64,000 bases of DNA from Agarophyton chilense (Eukaryota > Rhodophyta > Florideophyceae > Gracilariales > Gracilariaceae), in the NCBI GenBank assembly GCA_030374765.1, contig JARGXX010000068.1:3224001-3288000 (forward strand), read 5' to 3'. The notes below the pieces were generated by a model, which saw nothing but the letters and a program-made list of their open reading frames with translations, did no database searches and was not told the origin of the DNA. Positions 10,401 to 20,277 of this stretch are shown one piece after another. Positions within the stretch are counted from its first letter, which is position 1, and every line of letters starts with the position of its first letter. Position numbers and translations under genes: made by a program.

Positions 10401-12708
10401 CAGGGGTCCCTTTGACTGGTACAAACTGTGCCTGAATGAATGACTTATCTTGTTGATTTGAGAGAGGAACTTCAGGATGCGATACAGTGACTTCCGCGAT
10501 TTGAGTAGCGGAAATGGGAGGAACCTCACCGATAATCTCTTCACCATCGTGAACCCCTAGATCCGATCTTGATGAAAACGATGTCTGTCTAGTTCCTTCG
10601 TATGTAACATTATGTGATGGTGGTAGATCTTGCGAAGCTACAGAATGCTGCACTGAAACAGGAAGATCCTGCCGCCGTACGCGATGCTCCTGAATTGGTC
10701 GCAGGAGAGCAGTTTGAAAAGTCACAACATTCCGTTGTTCAACTTGTTGATGGTTGGCTTGCTGGCCGTGACCGGGGTGGGGATCCAATAGCATTTGGAT
10801 GCTTTTTTGATCAACTTGAGCCGCAGGTGCGAGGTCGCCCTCATTTGATAGTTCAGATGACTTGCGGAATTGCGCAGTGTCATTCGATTGATCGCCGGAA
10901 TACTCAGGAACAGAAGGAGGGAGCGAAAGAGACTTTGGCTTCTCAGGAGGCACAAACAATTTTTGGCTCTCGACTTCTTCTGCAATCGCTGTTTCATTTG
11001 TAGGAAAGATATCCTGTTGACTGGATGTTACAATTCTCTTTTCTTGCCGATGAAGAGGTGCGGAAGAAACATCGAAATGCTGTTCTGTAGCGATATGGTC
11101 ATCTCCCGCTTTGGAAAGGCGGTCAACTGAGCGGCCTTCGTGAGTACTCGCAACAACTTCCACGATGTTATGCTCAGAAGTTCCTGGAACGGACATTTGT
11201 GAAGAACTGTGATGTTGAGATTGTTGTTCCACCGGTTGAGTGATCTGTTGTGGCTGCGAGTTCCGAGTCAGTGCGACGGAAGGTGTAGGTTGCTGAGCTC
11301 GAGGTTGTTGTCTAGACATGCCTGTGTCCTCAAGGATTGTGCCGGCAACATTCGTCGGTTGAATCGAAGTGCTAATGTGCGGCCCTTCAGAACTTCGCGG
11401 CGTAGCTTGAGGTGTGGCATTTCGAGACAGAACTTCACGTTGGTAGCGCTGATCATTAGCCATTTTCACCTGGCGCTCGACCTCTTCTTGAATGACCATC
11501 AGTTGTTCATCCCCCAAGCCGAATTCAGCAACCATTTCCTGCGCAATGTGTTTAGCACTGTCTTCAAAAGGATCAAACGTGAACTCAACTCTTTTAATCG
11601 CATCGCGAATGGGAATCTCGAGACCGATAACAAAACCACCGTTCTGATTAGATGCTCGGACCGATACCTGATTCTCATCTCCGGCGCCGTTCTCACCTTC
11701 TTGCATTCTCACAAGCATATGTCTCTGAAGCGGATCAGACCAGTCGATGAGATCGGTACCTATGGGCATGACTGTCTGGGCAACCTGTTTAGCTTGGGTG
11801 CTTTGTGACAAGCTCTTCACAAGAGAAAGATTGCTGATCCTCCCGGCGTCAGTTTCCCAATCACTAAACAACGGGTGCTTCAACAACTCGAAAGCAGATG
11901 GGCGAAGTGGTTCCCTCTGCAGACAGGCCGCGATGACTTCCTTGACATCACCGTCTACAAGCATCTCGAAAGCACGCGGCTTCTCACCTCCAAAAACCTT
12001 CTTGAAGATTTGAGCCATGTTTGTGCATTCTGAGTAAGGATACTCCATAGAAACTATTTCAAGTAAACACATACCAAAGGCGTAAATGTCAACCTTCTCC
12101 GTGTAGGATTCTTCATAAAGTTCAGGCGCCATGAACTCGGGAGTACCAATTACCGAGTCTGCCTTTTCGCGTTCCTTAACACCTGAAAGACCCAAATCGC
12201 CAATCTTAACTTCGCCCACATGGCCATTGATAAATATATTGTCACATTTGAGATCTCTATGCATGATAGGTGGCGTTTGGGTATGCAAGTACGCAACAGC
12301 ATCGAGAATATTTGAGCACCAGCGTCGGATAACCTTGAGCTTGATTGCCTGCGCTTTGCGTAAATACTCCTTGAGAGTGCCAGACATCATCTGCTCTGTG
12401 ATAAAATTGATCGCCTGATTGCCATTACTGTCCGCACCCCGCCATGAGTCATAAAACTTGATTATGTTCTTGTGAGTAACCTTGCGCAGGAGCGAAACCT
12501 CGTTGGAAACCTTCTCGAGGTCATGCTCAGAAAGACGGTCGACGTGAAGTTTGTTCCACGCGACTTGCAGCGCCTCCTCGGTGTCAAAGGCTTCATAGAC
12601 GGTCTTGTAGGCACCCTTGCCCAGGATAGAGCTATATCGAATGTAGCGTCCATCCGGGCTGGTCTCGACGACTCGCTGGACGTCGGAGGTGGGGCTGCCG
12701 TTGGTCAT
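7453..12708 (-). CDS. WNK-type protein kinase with PF2-like domain and ankyrin repeats
   Basis: A 1751-residue single exon. The N-terminal kinase domain (about 22-284) has the WNK hallmark: the usual strand-3 lysine is Asn (VAWNKL, N52), while a lysine sits in the glycine loop (GKGAYKTVY, K35). HRDLKCDN (150-157), DLG (171-173, not DFG) and GTPEFMAPE (188-196) are intact, so activity is expected. A PF2-like module (about 358-415, VEFTFDPFEDSAKHIAQEMV) follows, as in WNKs and OSR1/SPAK. Residues ~420-1170 are disordered and Gln/Ser/Pro-rich. Residues ~1180-1480 hold ankyrin repeats in three near-duplicate blocks, marked D-Y-D-(K/R/H)-RTPLH and DR(W/V)G-x-(T/S)P. WNKs sense chloride and osmotic stress and phosphorylate downstream kinases or transporters; the ankyrin part would add protein binding. 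The start at 12708 lies directly before the kinase domain. Confidence 0.88.
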   Translation of the reverse strand: MTNGSPTSDVQRVVETSPDGRYIRYSSILGKGAYKTVYEAFDTEEALQVAWNKLHVDRLSEHDLEKVSNEVSLLRKVTHKNIIKFYDSWRGADSNGNQAINFITEQMMSGTLKEYLRKAQAIKLKVIRRWCSNILDAVAYLHTQTPPIMHRDLKCDNIFINGHVGEVKIGDLGLSGVKEREKADSVIGTPEFMAPELYEESYTEKVDIYAFGMCLLEIVSMEYPYSECTNMAQIFKKVFGGEKPRAFEMLVDGDVKEVIAACLQREPLRPSAFELLKHPLFSDWETDAGRISNLSLVKSLSQSTQAKQVAQTVMPIGTDLIDWSDPLQRHMLVRMQEGENGAGDENQVSVRASNQNGGFVIGLEIPIRDAIKRVEFTFDPFEDSAKHIAQEMVAEFGLGDEQLMVIQEEVERQVKMANDQRYQREVLSRNATPQATPRSSEGPHISTSIQPTNVAGTILEDTGMSRQQPRAQQPTPSVALTRNSQPQQITQPVEQQSQHHSSSQMSVPGTSEHNIVEVVASTHEGRSVDRLSKAGDDHIATEQHFDVSSAPLHRQEKRIVTSSQQDIFPTNETAIAEEVESQKLFVPPEKPKSLSLPPSVPEYSGDQSNDTAQFRKSSELSNEGDLAPAAQVDQKSIQMLLDPHPGHGQQANHQQVEQRNVVTFQTALLRPIQEHRVRRQDLPVSVQHSVASQDLPPSHNVTYEGTRQTSFSSRSDLGVHDGEEIIGEVPPISATQIAEVTVSHPEVPLSNQQDKSFIQAQFVPVKGTPDSSIDAPGAGSLREIVAQDVIAIQTDDRISQPLPQASLLASSGPLSSNSIVATMASTPRLSPAIEDGDELMNPLIGKQSIPIEDRSGHTCKSSPHKSNLESHVSRSIVKKQVGYGSQRGNQDDVRPVEIRRIATESNPIPTLFIPEVERPYRAPQRTSSRSNGFPRTLSERPVSTPPVEQALHPTSIPQSISDGNLPRPPLDFACIPDDPREHVFSTQSPSIERLHKENRTPSRSSPYEVPSTVPGTETEAMSQAVLSRPGAETYAFSVHSFPEGEAETQNRRPVSQNEPRSGSRPQIVVVNNESAKPRREVNGSSNVQETSTQNPVLSTAPGSSDQGDSLVDSYSSPERRIPASLKGGRVLPNGDTLVGSQLSLSEDSPPWVSSPSLHRVSNGSAQGSHWQKPEMDLQDLGAGQQNYTECLKLIDLCSRGMYDEVLEKIDSGLASVKFADYDKRTPLHIAAAEGQANICALLIERGADVNAKDRWGHTPLWDAKMNGHKGVQELLLSHKGADTSFSMDVTSFELMQYAAKGDLEAVRDRIVAGAKATFQDYDRRTPLHLACSEGHVEVAELLLVNGASHSVRDRVGRSPVDDAVTNGHRKILCVLRQYGATIPPHLLEAQPESINQKGMDLVEHAARGRVDAVKQYLKQGANPNFGDYDHRTPLHLACVEGRHEVVQILLQAGANIHLRDRWGSTPLDEARKGGYSDVVEEIKQWDRKTKQQSDTDSPEHSTAVTGLDGPVVSSTQEDFSSFDHMSHGIPTSVSMGTIPSMHITPDDFAAKYNRAEGPNGRDVEHAPPLSAPQPHLVPVEMFEAGLNAGSVEDVRVVRHPRHSDGDLGESHNSSDRSVRSRFTADSERPLMGSGDLRPGGIRSGVPPVQGADTIQRVVAPITSHQTGDFRLAYVSVPNGSTTEHNSDRFPTMQHNRVRLSPVSISSRRLTNADIYDVHQTGEGPSLGPNVQANSAVRLLVDGLIDAAVSER

Positions 12709-14047
12709 CTAGCGTTGAAAGCGGAGAAGAGGGGAACCTCTGCGAACGCAAGGGCGACGAGCAAGCGCACCCATGCAGTTGTGGGGAGACAAGGGTAAAG
12801 GCACAGGGCACGGCTGGAGGGTTGTGCGACGGCGAGCGAGAGGAGATACGAAAACGAAAGTGCACTGGGAAGGGCCGAGGTGCGTTTTCAGCAGTGGGAG
12901 GGGGGGTTTGGCGGCGGCGACAGTACGTGCGGAGATTTGACAGTGAGAGGTTATGTGACTCGCGATTGATGAACTGTGGTATAAAGGCTGGCAGAAACGC
13001 GTGAGTTTTTTGGGGCAGGGTGGTGAGTCGGGACGGAAGGCGACACGGCAGCGCGAGAAATTAGGTTAGGGGCGGAGGAGAAAAACGGCGAGCAAGGCCG
13101 CGAGGGAGGTGATGTGGGGGAGGAGAAGGGGTGGTGACGTTGGCGCGGAAGGAAAAACGATGGACGCTGAGTTCTTTGCTTGGCGCGGCACGGAAGGTGG
13201 CGGCTGTGACGACAGGACGGGGGGGAAGAAAAAGGGGAAAAGGGGGGGGGGGTGATGAAGAAGAGGGTCACAGAAATGGGAAAGCTGCCGGGCGCGACGA
13301 AGAGCGAAGAGGGGTGCGTCCGGTGGAAGGCGACGCTTGCGATAGGCACAGAACAGAAGGGCGGGATCCAAAGGCGGCAGGTGCGATGCGAACTGAAGGA
13401 GGCACTCAATCACGCGCCCGCGCTGGCGCTCTGCACCACTCTGCAGGTTGGCGCTGGCATTGCTCTCGCGGTGGGCAACGCCTGGGACGCCTGGCACTTC
13501 CACCAGTCAACACTCGCGCTCGTGGTTTGGTCCGGCTGTAGCCGATTGTTCGCGCCGGGCCGCGCCAGTCGCCCCGGTCGCGCTCTGTGTAATGCGCACG
13601 GCCGCTTTGCGCGCGCCGTGTGGACCGATTCTGTGCGCCTGCCGCCGGCGGTGCCACCGGTAGCCTTGTGTCTGTGAACGCTGAGGGTTACCTTCACTTG
13701 CAGATCGGCTTGCCACGCCGCTCGTCGTTTGCGCCATAAATGCGGAGCACACGATTGATTCAGCCGCTTGTTAATTGGCGCTCTCCATTCAATCATCTTC
13801 GACTATTCGCAGCGCTATTCCCCCCCTCCCCTCCTATCTATGTTCCCCCCTCCCTTCCTCACATCGCATCGTTTGTAAGCCGCGCCGCGCGCCGACGTCC
13901 TCCCTGCACCGACCTCTCGCTTGAAGCATCCGCGCCGCTTTGCTTTTCTTTCACGCCGTAACCGCCCCTTCTTTCGCCTCCATGGTGCTATCCCCCCACT
14001 GCCCAGTCTAACTCAACTCCCTTTCTCTCGTCAGTGCCCTCGCAGCC
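12709..14047. other. GC-rich divergent promoter region between WNK and ERD2 genes
   Basis: About 1.3 kb, GC-rich, with G- and C-homopolymers (for example a G run near 13242-13251) and pyrimidine-rich stretches before the ERD2 start. Several overlapping ORFs occur on both strands, but they are Arg/Pro/Ala-rich, as expected by chance in such sequence. No gene is supported. Confidence 0.5.
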
Positions 14048-14704
14048 ATGAATATCTTTCGCCTCGCGGCAGACATGCTCCATGTTGTCTCCATTCTGTT
14101 GCTGCTTCTCAAGATCAAGACTTCCCACTCGTGCACCGGAATCTCCCTCAAGACTCAATTTCTGTACATGATCGTTTTCAGTACTCGCTATGTTGATCTC
14201 TTCTTCACCAAACCCTGGCACTCAGCTCTCACTTTTTACAACACTATCATGAAGATTCTCTTTCTCGGTTCCTCAGCGTACACCATTTACCTCATTCGCG
14301 ACCGCTACAAGCACACGTACGACAAAGTCCACGATACCTTTCGCATCTATTATCTCATCGGCGGGTCTGCTGTCCTGGCTCTGATCTTTCACCTTCGCCT
14401 CACCGTTTTTGAGATTTTGTGGGCCTTCTCCGTTTTCCTGGAAGCCGTTGCCATTTTGCCCCAGCTCTTTCTTCTGCAAGAAACTGGTGAGGTTGAAAAT
14501 ATTACCTCCCACTATATTTTTTGTCTGGGTGGTTACAGGGCTCTTTACATTTGCAATTGGGTTTGGCGATACTTCATGGAACATAGGCGAAACCAGTGGC
14601 TCGCCTGGGGGTGCGGTACAATCCAGACTCTGCTCTATGCCGATTTCTTTTACTACTACTTCCTCAGTCGGCGGCAAGGGAAGAAACTACGTTTGCCCCC
14701 ATAG
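14048..14704 (+). CDS. ERD2: ER lumen protein-retaining receptor (KDEL receptor, ERD2)
   Basis: A 218-residue polytopic membrane protein matching ERD2 over its full length. It has the N-terminus MNIFRLAADMLHVVSI, the first-loop segment GISLKTQFLYMIVFSTRYVDLF, the FLEAVAILPQLFLLQ helix, a HYIFCLGGYRALYICNW helix and a cytosolic Lys/Arg tail. Seven hydrophobic segments are visible. The protein binds H/KDEL-tagged ER residents in the Golgi at low pH and returns them in COPI vesicles. The tail (SRRQGKKLRLPP) is basic, as needed for retrieval. The start is the only sensible one because the conserved N-terminus begins there. Confidence 0.95.
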   Translation: MNIFRLAADMLHVVSILLLLLKIKTSHSCTGISLKTQFLYMIVFSTRYVDLFFTKPWHSALTFYNTIMKILFLGSSAYTIYLIRDRYKHTYDKVHDTFRIYYLIGGSAVLALIFHLRLTVFEILWAFSVFLEAVAILPQLFLLQETGEVENITSHYIFCLGGYRALYICNWVWRYFMEHRRNQWLAWGCGTIQTLLYADFFYYYFLSRRQGKKLRLPP

Positions 14705-15303
14705 ATGGCATCCGTTTAGCCTACACTTTCGCCACGAAGCTGATGTATAAACATAAAAACGACACATTCACTTTTTTCAGCGACCCTGCTAGCTCGCTTT
14801 CTGTTTCTGTCGAGGCTTGCCACTTTTTTTTGTTATTGGTATTCTCAGACAATGCCGAGCCACTTTTAAATACAGATCTTTTCGATCACTGGCGTGCGAG
14901 AAACCATGCAATTTAAATCCCTTTGCATTTTTTATACGTTCTCTACACTTTCCGTGGCAAGAGATTTTCGCTTCCTTTCTGTGTGCTAGCGGAGTCGCTC
15001 ATGAGCACATGGAAGTCTGTCATCACCATCTAGAGAGAACCGAAGCTTTCTCGGACAATTGCAGTATGTCCGTTCCGACACCGTAACTCTCCTCTTCAGT
15101 GCCAAACCTTTTTTGAGAGCAGCTACGAGACGGCGGCGAAAAACGGCTTTCAGGAGAAGCTTGGATATTGTGAACTTCAACTTGAACTAAAGAGAAACCT
15201 ATCACAAGGCATCGAAAAAGCTCATGCGATGCAGTAGAAAGACATATCCACGTCTCTAATACAGAAACTCCATTCAAGATGTAGCCGCTCTGGAAGCCAT
15301 CGC
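14705..15303. other. Convergent intergenic region
   Basis: Lies between the 3' ends of ERD2 and the glycosyltransferase gene. I see no gene; small ORFs on both strands look random. Confidence 0.5.
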
Positions 15304-16467
15304 TCATAGAGGAATTCTTTTCAGCCACGCTTGAGCAGCCTCATGACAGGTCGAGAAAGAACTCAGTTCAAAGTGCAATGCCTCAGATGGCCCAATGGAG
15401 TCACCATTGCCGGTGTCATTCAATGCCCGTTTTCGGCCCTTCTCTCGTTTCCTCACACACATGTTCTTTTCCTCAACCGCCATATGCCTGTACATAAATG
15501 ATATTTGTCCAAGTAGCCATCTTTGAAGCTGCATGTTCTCCAGACAATATCGATATAATTCTTGGGGTTCCTCCATGACAACTACTTCGTCCCAGCTGCA
15601 ATATGGAAACATCGCAAGCTCATCATAAAACAGAAGATTGAGTAGCGTCTGATCATTGAGGCGGAACGCGGAACGAAAGTTGCATAGAATATCAATACTT
15701 CTCGAAAACAACTCCAGAGTGGAAGGAAGCTTATTCACGTCAACAATAAAATACGCCGTGGCCCCTGATTTGGCACGATCCGGATACCGATTGTGAAGAG
15801 TTCTCATCTGGTCTCTGCTCAAGAATTCTTCCGCAAGCTCATTTTGATGAAAGGATAACTTGTTAAAAGAACGATCGTTTTGTCGCATCAAAATGGCGAC
15901 ATTGTCGGGGAATGCCACCCTAACCATTGGTTCCAAACCCGTCAGAAACCCGTCGGCATCTATATAGATAAGGCGTTCATATGTTCGGAATACTGGGTTG
16001 AGAAAAACTTCCATCTTTCTGAACTTTTTTGGATCCAGGCGACGGTAAGATTTCTGACCTTCGAACTTTTCTGTCACCCATGAGTCAAATATCGGCCGCG
16101 TATTGATAACGAATGCCCCGAGTTCATCAATTTCATCCCGAATTTCCTGGTCGAACTGGTCATATTCGATGGCCAATAGGTAAATTGACTCTTTCCAGCC
16201 AATCTTCCTAGCACTCTGTAGCAGCTGCAACATACAGTCTTGGAACGAAGGATCTGACATTGTTATCAGGGCAGTCGATGGAAGTTCCGGCAACCTTGAT
16301 TTGTGCATCTCCACTAATCTCCCTTTGACAATCAAGTCCCGCTGAATACGAAACATGCTTCGAATGGTAGTGTTGAATATGGCAATTAGAACTGTTAAGA
16401 ACAGGAAAAGGGCTAGACTACTTTTTGCCCGAACCAGATTACCATATTTCTTGCGAGGCTTGAACAT
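15304..16467 (-). CDS. Type II membrane GT8-like glycosyltransferase
   Basis: A 387-residue protein. It has a short basic cytosolic N-terminus (MFKPRKKYGNLVRAK), one signal-anchor helix (about 17-35) and a lumenal domain. The domain has the GT-A layout of family 8. These landmarks are a strand ending TALITMSDPSF (65-75), LLAIEYDQFD (97-106), FRKMEVFLNPVFRTYERLIYIDADG (149-173) with the DxD-type metal motif DAD (170-172), and LNDQTLLNLLFYDE downstream, where GT8 enzymes have a D-Q pair. The residues near KMEVF resemble the glycogenin/galactinol-synthase set. It likely transfers a sugar from a nucleotide donor in the Golgi or ER; the acceptor cannot be told. The C-terminal ~55 residues carry a basic stretch and no recognised domain. 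Confidence 0.72.
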   Translation of the reverse strand: MFKPRKKYGNLVRAKSSLALFLFLTVLIAIFNTTIRSMFRIQRDLIVKGRLVEMHKSRLPELPSTALITMSDPSFQDCMLQLLQSARKIGWKESIYLLAIEYDQFDQEIRDEIDELGAFVINTRPIFDSWVTEKFEGQKSYRRLDPKKFRKMEVFLNPVFRTYERLIYIDADGFLTGLEPMVRVAFPDNVAILMRQNDRSFNKLSFHQNELAEEFLSRDQMRTLHNRYPDRAKSGATAYFIVDVNKLPSTLELFSRSIDILCNFRSAFRLNDQTLLNLLFYDELAMFPYCSWDEVVVMEEPQELYRYCLENMQLQRWLLGQISFMYRHMAVEEKNMCVRKREKGRKRALNDTGNGDSIGPSEALHFELSSFSTCHEAAQAWLKRIPL

Positions 16468-18072
16468 GTTTTTTCTCTGCTTTCCAATGATTTCTTTTTG
16501 TAAAATACTCTCAATCCACCCTGACAGAACGAAGCTTAATCGAAGGTGGAAGTTTTCGAGGGGAAAAAATGTGTCGAGCTTTTCGGTTGGAAGAAGGAAT
16601 TTTCTATCTAACCTTAGAGTCCTTTCATTTTGAAGAGAGGTTAAGGTTCATACTGATTCACGAAGCCCTGTTTCTTTCTACACAGTTGAGGAGGCAGCCG
16701 GAGAAGAATTGCTTCAATGAATCATCAATTCATAAAACTTGCGTTACGACCGACATATCTATTGTTTACAATGCAAGCCGAAACGTCACTCCAAAACAAG
16801 CCGTGGCTCAATTCCATGGCGATTCAAACATCACTCACATATCAAAGAACATTATCTGAACTGCAGAAAAATCATAGTGCCGTGGCCATCATGTAGATAA
16901 CGGAATTTAAAGAGAAAATAGTGAGGTATCTGATCTATCCACGCTTCTTTCAAACTCTTCAGTCCGCAGAAATGCACTTCATATGACAAAGCCCGGAACA
17001 ATAACAAAAAAGGTACCGTTCGACGTAGATGTGAGAGGAAGCGTGGCATGCCGCTGTTTAATCAAGTTTGGCCGTTCCGTTGCCGATGTTAAATCATGCT
17101 GACAAAGATGTTCTCCTAGTACATGAATACCAAGCGACACTCAACCATTAAGTACGACATCAAGTTAGACTGTGATTGACATTAACGAGGCATTAGATAT
17201 GCTGTATCTAAGAGTCGACTCCGACACCAGCGTGGTCACATGTCAGCTTCGGGTGGTTAGGGACTCCCTAAAAATGAGTATAGATGAAACGACGGATGAG
17301 GCCCCCGAATTGAAGCGGATCCGCACAATGTCGCTGTGCGGAGCACGTTGTCCGAAAAGTGAATGACCAAATCATCCGACGAGAAGGGCATACGTCAGAT
17401 CAGGACTTACGCTTTTGTTTGCATCCTTTTTGAAAGCTTTCAAGGATACATCAAGCCTCAAAATCAAAAAGATCTATCAAAACCTTTTCTCAGATTCAGC
17501 GATTATCTACGAAGGTAATGTATATAATGTACGTGTTGCGTAGGGACAGAAACTGGATGGATAGTCTTCAATTTACACAGCTGAGAGTATCAACTTTGTT
17601 ATGTCATGATCGGATGATCATGATGAACCATGTTAATTCAGGTTATCCTAATTCTCTTCATACTATAGAGCTTGTCTGTGTATGAATTAAGCGCTACAAA
17701 GAGCGACCACTCTCTCCCGGCTAACTACATCAGTGCTACTCTTAAAGCGCCTGCAGATTCGACACAAGTTATGCGACGATGCAGTAGTAAGTAGCACATT
17801 CCTTTCACAGAAACAAACCCTACTCGAGAGGCTCTGATGTTTGGATGCTCTTCACTTCCTGACTTCTTCCAATAAACCCGGGTGATTCTAGAGGTGGTCT
17901 GGTCATGCCTCGTGAACCATACTGTTGCTAAATATACAGAATGCGGACAAGATCAATGAATTAGCTGTTACATGGTTAGGCTTCACTATGTATATGTGAG
18001 TGAGTGTAGAGTGAGTGTAGAATAAGTTGAAAAGCAATGTAAGGGAGAACCATCTAGTCCTCTTTAGGATAT
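16468..18072. other. Intergenic region, no gene recognised
   Basis: About 1.6 kb between the glycosyltransferase start and the SEL1L/HRD3-like 3' end. Short ORFs (for example 17172-17366 on the plus strand) show no recognisable content. A small imperfect GTGAGTGTAGA duplication occurs near 17998-18021. Confidence 0.45.
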
Positions 18073-20277
18073 TCAACCTTGTGGATCTCGATCTGTTCGA
18101 ACCGTAGGTTGCCGCGCCAGGCGCTTCCCTCTAAGAACGAGAATCCCACAGAGGGCTAAAAGCAAAGCGCCTACAACAGTAAGGTCTTCCGCAAAGGAAC
18201 CCAGAATGGTTATCGCAGGTTTCTTCGGTGATACAGTTCTTTTCGCATCAGCCTTTTGCACGACTTCGTCTAGGTTCAGTTCTTCCGGAAGCGCCATAAC
18301 ATCGATTGAACCGGTACACCACTTCCCGAATCTTGAGCATATATCAAGCAAAGCCCAATACACACGAAGACCGACAAGCGCTACTGTAGCAGGAGCAACG
18401 GCTTCTGGGCTTGTATCTACAGCAGAAGCGAGATACTGCAGGGCCATCTCACGATCTCTCTGCACTCCAAGCCCTTGTGCATGCATGAGACCGATGGCAA
18501 CCATTCCCTCAGCACTTTGGAGTTCTGCGGCCATCCCGTAAACGCGAGCTGCTTCGAAGTAGTCTCTTCTTTCAGAGTACAGGACGTTTCCGAGGCGTAC
18601 AAGCGAGTCAGCGTGCCCTTGCCTACCAGAATATTGATACAAACGATGTGCTTCCGTCAGTCTTCGTTCCCGATCCCAATGCCTAAGCTCCGTCAACTCG
18701 TCGGATTTGCTTTGCTCCAGCATAAATGCTGTGTTGAACTGTGCGACCTCAATACCAACGTAGGCAGCTTGCATATAACGGTATAAAGCCCCGTACTCAT
18801 CCCCGTCCCCCAAATAGGTGGAAGCGAGATCAAAGAGCGTTTTCCACTCTCCTTGTTCAGCTACTTCCTTAAGCAAAGTGACTCCCTTTCTACAGTCGGC
18901 GGTTTTGGCTGGGGGGCTACCGCTTAGCAGAATAGTTCCTAAATTTAACTTGGCTTGGATGCTTCCGAGTCTTGCAGCGGTTTCAAATTCTGCGTACGCC
19001 GCCTCGAGATTTTTATCCCTCCCACGTCCGTTCCAAAGTAGGCGTCCTAACTGGAACGATGACTCCGCGTGACCTTCTTTAGAAGCAATTTCAAAATGCA
19101 TAGCGGCCTTCACGAAATCCTGCTCTAATCCGAGTAACCCATGTAAGTGAGACATTCCCAACGCGTAATGACCCATCTTGTTCCCATGTGCGGCCGCATA
19201 TCGGATATGCATGATTGCCGAGTTATTTTTCCTATCCCTCATGGCCATGTATCCAAGCATAGCATGTGCTTCGTGTCCCCCGGCTTGAGCCGCTTCCTGA
19301 AGAACAAGTCGAGCATGTCTTTGGTCAGGACCAATACCATACCCTCCGTAGTAATACAACGCACCCAATGCTGTCATGGCAACCTTATCCCCCCTGTTTG
19401 ACGCATGTCGATAATATTGCACGATTTCATTTTCATCTGAACCCTTTGATTGAAGTATACCATCACTCTCCTTTAGACGTTCTCTATCAAGATCTTCGAA
19501 GCCTTCTGGAAGAGGAGGCTTTGAGTTCAGAAAGTTTTCGGGCGTTGGCCAGTGACGCGCATCCGTAGCGATCTCATGCGCCGCCCATCTGTAATATTCT
19601 GAAGCCAATTTGCAACTCTGCCTCAGATTTATGCCATACAAGTGACGAAACCCAAGTGCTGTCATAGAATATACATTTCCAGTACCAGCAGCTATCTTCC
19701 AATGTAGAATGGCCGCCGCTTCTGATTTCGCAATGCCGTATCTGTCAGCAATCCCTGATGCATGCAAGAAGCCGAGGAGGGCATGAGCATCTGGCTGTCC
19801 CGCTCTGGATGCCGTCAGGAGAAGGTGAACGGCGCGAGAAACATCCCGAGTAGTTGAAGCTTCTCCTGAAAGCAAGAGAGCTGCTGCAGTAGACATAGCG
19901 CCAGAGTGGCCCAGCAACCCAGCCAAACGAAATAATCTCTCGGCAGCAGAACCATTCTGGTGGATGGAGATCTTCTGTTCAGCCAATGATATTAGATTTT
20001 CTATTGGTGCTTCCTCCTCCTCATCCTCTTCTTCTTTTTCCTCTTGCTGCGGAGTCGAATTCTCGTGTCTGGTGAATCCGAAGAAATAATCAGGAAGATC
20101 TGACCTCTCCTGCGAGGCGGATGCTAACGTGTCGGAAAGTAGTACAACTTTCCTTACCTTCGCAGTCGGTGCAGAATTAGACGAAACAGTTTGAAAACTT
20201 TGGATGAAAGTTAGGAGAACGAGGAATCCCGTCAAGCAGCGGACAAGCAACAAAGTCATCTCAGATGTGTGTATCAT
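18073..20277 (-). CDS. SEL1L/HRD3-like Sel1-repeat ER membrane protein
   Basis: A 734-residue protein. A signal peptide (about 6-30, hydrophobic LLLVRCLTGFLVLLTF) is followed by an acidic stretch (EEKEEEDEEEE, ~79-89). About eleven Sel1-like repeats then span ~100-640 with the A-x3-LG...YY-x2-AA-x2-G-x3-A pattern (for example ALGALYYYGGYGIGPD, ALGMSHLHGL, QLGRLLWNGRG, AIGLMHAQGLGVQ). A single C-terminal helix (about 694-716) precedes a basic tail. This is the layout of SEL1L/Hrd3, the lumenal partner of the HRD1 ubiquitin ligase that gathers misfolded glycoproteins for ER-associated degradation. The repeats and membrane topology are seen; HRD1 pairing is inferred from the family. It is divergent with ALG8. 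Confidence 0.85.
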   Translation of the reverse strand: MIHTSEMTLLLVRCLTGFLVLLTFIQSFQTVSSNSAPTAKVRKVVLLSDTLASASQERSDLPDYFFGFTRHENSTPQQEEKEEEDEEEEAPIENLISLAEQKISIHQNGSAAERLFRLAGLLGHSGAMSTAAALLLSGEASTTRDVSRAVHLLLTASRAGQPDAHALLGFLHASGIADRYGIAKSEAAAILHWKIAAGTGNVYSMTALGFRHLYGINLRQSCKLASEYYRWAAHEIATDARHWPTPENFLNSKPPLPEGFEDLDRERLKESDGILQSKGSDENEIVQYYRHASNRGDKVAMTALGALYYYGGYGIGPDQRHARLVLQEAAQAGGHEAHAMLGYMAMRDRKNNSAIMHIRYAAAHGNKMGHYALGMSHLHGLLGLEQDFVKAAMHFEIASKEGHAESSFQLGRLLWNGRGRDKNLEAAYAEFETAARLGSIQAKLNLGTILLSGSPPAKTADCRKGVTLLKEVAEQGEWKTLFDLASTYLGDGDEYGALYRYMQAAYVGIEVAQFNTAFMLEQSKSDELTELRHWDRERRLTEAHRLYQYSGRQGHADSLVRLGNVLYSERRDYFEAARVYGMAAELQSAEGMVAIGLMHAQGLGVQRDREMALQYLASAVDTSPEAVAPATVALVGLRVYWALLDICSRFGKWCTGSIDVMALPEELNLDEVVQKADAKRTVSPKKPAITILGSFAEDLTVVGALLLALCGILVLRGKRLARQPTVRTDRDPQG

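Noticed and set aside
12822-13961. Several overlapping ORFs of 70-150 codons upstream of ERD2
   Set aside because: GC-rich, Arg/Ala/Pro-biased frames on both strands with no domain; expected by chance in this composition.
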